The notes under the pieces were generated by a model. It saw nothing but the letters and a program-made list of their open reading frames with translations, did not search any database and had not been told where the DNA came from. Of a stretch of DNA of 8,584 bases, positions 4,936 to 8,584 are shown one piece after another (within the stretch, counting starts at the first letter, position 1; each line of letters opens with the position of its first letter). This DNA comes from Acidobacteriota bacterium (GTDB lineage: Bacteria; Acidobacteriota; Blastocatellia; RBC074): assembly GCA_013140935.1 (NCBI GenBank), contig JABFSD010000022.1:1-8584 (forward strand). Direction: 5' to 3'. The translations under genes were made by a program, and so were the position numbers.

Positions 4936-7900
4936 TCGTGCCGTGCCTAGCTCATCCCTGCTTAAAACTTATTTGGCTGTGTTGTTTTTGCTGGTCGCCG
5001 CAACCGCACAAACGCCTGATAAACCTACTGCCTCAGAAGAACCCGGCCTGACCCCCTCCACTATTCCGCAAACCGATGACGCTACACTCAATTTGCATCG
5101 CTGGGGCGCGGTCACGCTCTTTCACGGACTGCCCTCTGACCGCGTGCGCGCCATCGTGCAAGACCCGCGCGGCGCGATGTGGATTGGCACGGACAACGGC
5201 CTCGTGCGTTACGACGGACGCACGATGCAGGAGTTTGCGCGCGCGAGTGAGTTGGCTTCGCTGCGCATTTTGTCTTTGGCTTTCGATGCGAAGGGCAATT
5301 TATGGATCGGTACGGAAAGCGGCGCGGCGCGCGTGCGCAACGAGCGTTTAGAACACCTGCCTGAAACCAAAGACCAACCCGTCACCGGCATTGCGACGAA
5401 TGCGCAAAACGAAACGTTGGTCGTCACCGCGCAAGGCCGCTTGTTGCGTTACCGCGAAGCCGCAACTGGAACAACGGCGCAAAGCGAACGCGGCGCAGCC
5501 ACGCAACTCAGCGCGCAAGAACTCAATCCCGCCACGCATCGGTTGCTGAGTTTGACCGATACGCCCAACGCAGGCAGCAACGGCAACGCTGTGCAATTGA
5601 CGACGGCGACGCTCGCGCCCAACGGCGAATTCGTCGTCGGTTCGTTGGGACGCGGCGTGATGTTGCACAACCAAGCCGACGGCGCGCTCAACGAACAGTT
5701 GCGCGAACTCGCGTTGCAACCGCCGCGTCCTTATCACATCAACGCGCTTTATCACGACGGCGCGACGCTGTGGATCGGCGAGCAAAGCCGCAAAGCGCCG
5801 GGCTTGTGGACGTATGCAAACAACACTCTCTTGCATTCGGGCTTGATCGCTAGCGAAGTCACTGCGGTGCATGGCGGTGAAGGCGACGTGTGGCTCGGCA
5901 CGCTCACACAAGGCGCTTACCTGATTCGCAACGGACAAGTCATCGAACATCTCACCTTTGAAAACACCGGCGGCGGCTTGCGGTCGAATCGCATCAATAC
6001 GCTTTACCGCGACCGCGAAGGCATCGTCTGGTTCGGCACCGATCGCGGCGTATGCCGTTATGACCGCGAAGGCTTTCGCGCGGCGACGTTGAGCGAAAAC
6101 GGCAACAGCAATTTCGTACGCGCGCTGTTGGCGGCGACGAATGGCGATACGTGGTGCGCGACGAATCGCGGATTGTTTCGTTTGCCCGCAGGCGCTGACT
6201 TGGGACCGTGGCAACCCATCGCCGCTATCGAAACCCGTTCGGTGTATGCGCTGTGGGAAGACGCCAAACACAACATCTGGGTGGGTACGAACAGCGGCTT
6301 ATTCGTCAAAGGCGCTGCGGCAGCGGAGTTCACACCAGCAGATGACAGAGAGGCGGCGAAGCCGACAGAGAGAGAGAACACAGAAACACAAGACTCGGCG
6401 CTCACCCCTCAGCAGCCGACACCAGAAGATAAACCACAAACAAGAGAAAGCATTCGTGCGATCACGGGTTTTCGCGGCGCGGTTTACGTCGCAGCATTTG
6501 AGCGCGGCTTGCGGCGCTTTGTTGAAAGCAAAGATTCATCATTAATCTTGCGCGATGCGGCAGCACAAAAGGCAGTGTGCTTGGCGAACGAAGAAGACCG
6601 TGCGTTATGGCTGGGTACGACCGAAGGGCAGTTGTTGCGTTGGGACGGCAACAAAGTCGAACGCATCGCCTTGCCCGCGCCAGCCGTTGCGGTGCGCGCG
6701 TTGGCGTGGCACGGCGGCAAGCTGTGGACGGGTACGGCGCAAGGGCTGTTCGTACGCGAAGGTGAACAGTGGCGCGAGTTGTTATCGAACGTTGACGTAT
6801 TCGGTTTGCTCGCCGTCAATGAAAGCGAGTCGCGCGAAGTCGTATGGGTCGCTACCAACAACGCGGGGCTTTTCAAATTGCTGCCGCGCGAAAACGCGAC
6901 GATTCGCTTTGACACTGAACAAGGCTTGGCTTCTCCGAAGGTGTTCGCGTTGGCTACGCGCGGGAAGGCTGACAATACGATTTGGATCGGCACGGCGCGC
7001 GGCTTGGTGCGGCATCGTCCGAGTCTGGCTGCACCGCAACTCGAAATCCGTCGCATCGTGGCCGACAAAATTTATACGCCCGATTACTTGACCGCCGAGC
7101 TTGCGTTGCCGCACGACGTGCGCGGCTTGCTGGTCGAAGCTACAGCGTTGGGCAGCCGCACCTTTGCGAGCCAATATCAATACGAGTTTCACCTGCAACG
7201 ACTCAGCGGACAGGATGCGAAAACCATTCGCACGACGACGCCGCAATTCGCCGCCGAAGGCTTGCGTGCCGGGCCTTATGTGATGACGGTGCGTGCGTTC
7301 AGCCGCGATCTCGTAGCCTCTGAACCATTGACGATTCGGCTGCGCATTCAGGATGCGCCGTTCAATCGTTCGACCGCCTTGTTGTTTGCGTTGTTGCTCG
7401 CCACCGCCGCCATCGCCTTTTGGATTTATCGCCAACGCCAGCGGCTTGCAGCCACGAACGCTTCGCTTGAAACGACGAATGCCGAATTGCGCGATACGCG
7501 CTTGCGGCTCGCGCGCGAAACCGAAGCCGAACGCGCCCGCATCGCACGCGACCTGCACGATCAAACGCTGTCAGACTTGCGCAATCTGTTGGTGCTGACC
7601 GATCAACTGCCGCAAGCAAAGAACGACACCGGCTCACTCGCTCCGGCCAGCATGCGGCGCAAGATCGAAAGCATCTCCAACGAGATTCGCCATATTTGCG
7701 AAGACCTCAGCCCTTCGGTGTTGGCGAACATAGGCTTTCTGCCTGCGCTCGAATGGGCCTTGAGCGATGCTGTAGCACAATTGCCCGCCGCCGAAAAATT
7801 CGCCTATCAATTCGCTTGCGCGCCCGACCTCGAAGACCGTTTGCAACTCAGCGAGATTGAACAAATCCAGCTTTACCGCATCGTGCAGGAAGCGCTCAGC

Positions 7901-8155
7901 AACGTCGCACGACATGCACAAGCACACAACGTCACGCTCGCCGCACAACTCGACGAAACCAACGCGGTCGTCATTGCCATCACCGACGACGGCTTGGGCT
8001 TTGACGGAACCGCCGGTCACGCGACGGGACACGGCCTCAGCAACATCCACTCACGCGCAAATCTGATTGGCGCGAGCGTCGCGTGGGAACGCTTGTCGCC
8101 GGGCTGCCGGTTTGTTGTCACACTGGGAGCGCGGACGTCCTCGTCCGCGCCATAA
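4928..8155 (+). CDS. Two-propeller periplasmic sensor histidine kinase (Reg_prop, Y_Y_Y, HisKA_3, HATPase)
   Basis: An inner-membrane sensor of 1075 residues. Residues 1-27 are a signal peptide (LLKTYLAVLFLLVAATA, then Q). Residues about 45-700 carry fourteen blade motifs of the WIGT...GL type, first W85, last W686, enough for two seven-bladed propellers. A Y_Y_Y-like domain follows (about 734-806), one membrane helix (816-834), a short coiled coil, then HisKA_3 with phosphoacceptor His877 in RIARDLHDQTL and an ATPase domain with N box EALSNVARHA (N992), G1 DDGLGFD (1020-1026) and G2 GHGLSN (1034-1039). Low-complexity Gln/Thr/Glu inserts at about 178-220 and 470-512 interrupt blades. Both plausible starts are non-ATG (TTG 4928, GTG 4943) and lack a ribosome binding site; TAA at 4919 excludes earlier ones. 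The likely phosphorylation target is the NarL-type regulator upstream. The last residues, LGARTSSSAP, come from a palindromic repeat. Confidence 0.92.
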   Translation: MPNRAVPSSSLLKTYLAVLFLLVAATAQTPDKPTASEEPGLTPSTIPQTDDATLNLHRWGAVTLFHGLPSDRVRAIVQDPRGAMWIGTDNGLVRYDGRTMQEFARASELASLRILSLAFDAKGNLWIGTESGAARVRNERLEHLPETKDQPVTGIATNAQNETLVVTAQGRLLRYREAATGTTAQSERGAATQLSAQELNPATHRLLSLTDTPNAGSNGNAVQLTTATLAPNGEFVVGSLGRGVMLHNQADGALNEQLRELALQPPRPYHINALYHDGATLWIGEQSRKAPGLWTYANNTLLHSGLIASEVTAVHGGEGDVWLGTLTQGAYLIRNGQVIEHLTFENTGGGLRSNRINTLYRDREGIVWFGTDRGVCRYDREGFRAATLSENGNSNFVRALLAATNGDTWCATNRGLFRLPAGADLGPWQPIAAIETRSVYALWEDAKHNIWVGTNSGLFVKGAAAAEFTPADDREAAKPTERENTETQDSALTPQQPTPEDKPQTRESIRAITGFRGAVYVAAFERGLRRFVESKDSSLILRDAAAQKAVCLANEEDRALWLGTTEGQLLRWDGNKVERIALPAPAVAVRALAWHGGKLWTGTAQGLFVREGEQWRELLSNVDVFGLLAVNESESREVVWVATNNAGLFKLLPRENATIRFDTEQGLASPKVFALATRGKADNTIWIGTARGLVRHRPSLAAPQLEIRRIVADKIYTPDYLTAELALPHDVRGLLVEATALGSRTFASQYQYEFHLQRLSGQDAKTIRTTTPQFAAEGLRAGPYVMTVRAFSRDLVASEPLTIRLRIQDAPFNRSTALLFALLLATAAIAFWIYRQRQRLAATNASLETTNAELRDTRLRLARETEAERARIARDLHDQTLSDLRNLLVLTDQLPQAKNDTGSLAPASMRRKIESISNEIRHICEDLSPSVLANIGFLPALEWALSDAVAQLPAAEKFAYQFACAPDLEDRLQLSEIEQIQLYRIVQEALSNVARHAQAHNVTLAAQLDETNAVVIAITDDGLGFDGTAGHATGHGLSNIHSRANLIGASVAWERLSPGCRFVVTLGARTSSSAP

Positions 8156-8204
8156 GAAGCCGCGCGGACCGCGCGGACGAGGACGTCCGCGCTCCCAGTT
8201 TTTT
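8122..8204 (+). terminator. Palindromic repeat acting as a probable Rho-independent terminator, overlapping the kinase 3' end
   Basis: The arms 8122-8150 and 8171-8199 are perfectly complementary (29 bp), with a 20-nt spacer and six T at 8199-8204. This is the form of an intrinsic terminator, although the stem is unusually long and includes the kinase stop codon region. Each arm is itself palindromic: GCGCGGAC and GTCCGCGC flank GTCCTC in the left arm. The spacer carries a short tandem duplication of CGCGCGGAC. The nested structure is REP/BIME-like. From memory, GGAGCGCGGACGTCC elements are dispersed in some Acidobacteriota and related genomes; this was not verified here. Confidence 0.8.
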
Positions 8205-8288
8205 CCCGCCGAAGCAATCCAATCAGCCGTTCCCTGCCGTAACGAACTCTGTCACGGAAAATTCTTTCACCACTACAGGAATCTTTAT

Positions 8289-8584
8289 ATGAAACGCTTG
8301 TGGACATTTTGCCTGCTGCTGGGTGCTTGCCTGTCGGCTTTCGCGCAAACGCGGACGCTGCAAGGCGAAGTCGTCAATCAACGCAACGAAGCCGTGCGTG
8401 GCGCGACGATTGAGGTGGTCACAGGCGCGCAAACGCTCACCGCCGTCACCGATGGCGAAGGCCGTTTCAGCTTGCCAATTCCGTATGAAGCCCCGCGCGC
8501 CACGCTCACGCTCAAAGTCACCGGCAAACAAATCAGTGAGAACGAAACCGCGCTCAATGTGCAAACCGATCAGGTGCGCATCAC
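8289..8584 (+). CDS. Exported protein with carboxypeptidase-regulatory-like domain, N-terminal part (possible TonB-dependent receptor)
   Basis: The frame is open for 98 codons to the right edge. AGGAA at 8277-8281 lies 7 nt before the ATG. Residues 1-19 are a signal peptide (MKRLWTFCLLLGACLSAFA, then Q20). LGAC at 11-14 resembles a lipobox, but the AFA-Q site fits ordinary cleavage better. Residues 23-80 match the CarboxypepD_reg-like beta-sandwich: LQGEVVNQRNEAVRGATIEV, then TLTAVTDGEGRFSLPIP. In Acidobacteriota and Bacteroidota this domain most often heads large TonB-dependent outer-membrane receptors. The barrel is outside the window, so other exported proteins with this domain remain possible. 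It follows the terminator, so it is probably a separate transcript, though it may be a target of the upstream sensor. Confidence 0.8.
   Translation, partial: MKRLWTFCLLLGACLSAFAQTRTLQGEVVNQRNEAVRGATIEVVTGAQTLTAVTDGEGRFSLPIPYEAPRATLTLKVTGKQISENETALNVQTDQVRI

Noticed and set aside
5348..6271. Long minus-strand open frame (307 codons) opposite the kinase gene
   Set aside because: It lies wholly opposite a well-supported kinase with domain motifs, its translation is Arg/Ala-rich without recognisable domains, and it has the look of an antisense shadow in GC-rich DNA.
8083..8292. Open frames across the terminal palindrome on both strands
   Set aside because: Their repeated ADVLVRA and DEDVRAPS segments come from the two arms of the palindrome and they lack start signals.
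8319..8330. Lipobox LGAC in the last gene
   Set aside because: The Gly at -2 is tolerated but the AFA-Q site six residues later is a better ordinary signal peptidase site, so a lipoprotein call is not supported.

Overview
The window reads as chromosomal DNA of moderately high GC from a Gram-negative, probably Acidobacteriota (Blastocatellia-like) organism. This is an inference from style: secreted proteins with Sec signals ending in an alanine-glutamine junction, a very large propeller sensor kinase, a fused FtcD, and the start of a protein that looks like a CarboxypepD_reg-type TonB-dependent receptor. No rRNA, tRNA, CRISPR array, insertion sequence or phage gene was seen.

Layout. On the minus strand, the first 181 bases hold the N-terminus of an exported protein that runs off the left edge. 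Bases 478-2049 encode a bifunctional glutamate formimidoyltransferase/formimidoyl-THF cyclodeaminase (ftcD). A divergent intergenic region (2050-2371) carries a near-perfect 43-bp-arm inverted repeat built from 9-nt units. On the plus strand, six genes are closely spaced: a NarL/LuxR-type response regulator, a small secreted protein, a tandem ribbon-helix-helix (RHH) protein, an AbrB-like antitoxin, a Doc/Fic toxin and a 1075-residue hybrid sensor (two seven-bladed propellers, Y_Y_Y, one TM, HisKA_3/HATPase). A palindromic repeat supplies the last codons of the kinase and, with a T6 run, probably terminates the unit. A new exported protein with a carboxypeptidase-regulatory-like domain then begins and leaves the window.

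How they may work together. The response regulator and kinase are of matching types (NarL output, HisKA_3 kinase) and plausibly form one two-component pair, yet a toxin-antitoxin module sits between them. The RHH protein and the AbrB protein have unrelated DNA-binding domains but share a 23-residue C-terminal segment (10 identities, no gaps), so both may be antitoxins or regulators for the single Doc toxin. The AbrB-Doc pair has its own plausible promoter with an overlapping inverted repeat and a repeat-rich leader. An 8-codon mini-ORF bridges the antitoxin stop and the toxin start through two ATGA overlaps. The kinase begins at a non-ATG codon overlapping the toxin stop, so its expression may depend on the toxin operon.

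The most interesting candidate system is therefore a two-component locus interrupted by, or coupled to, a two-antitoxin Doc module. This is a hypothesis from arrangement and motifs only.
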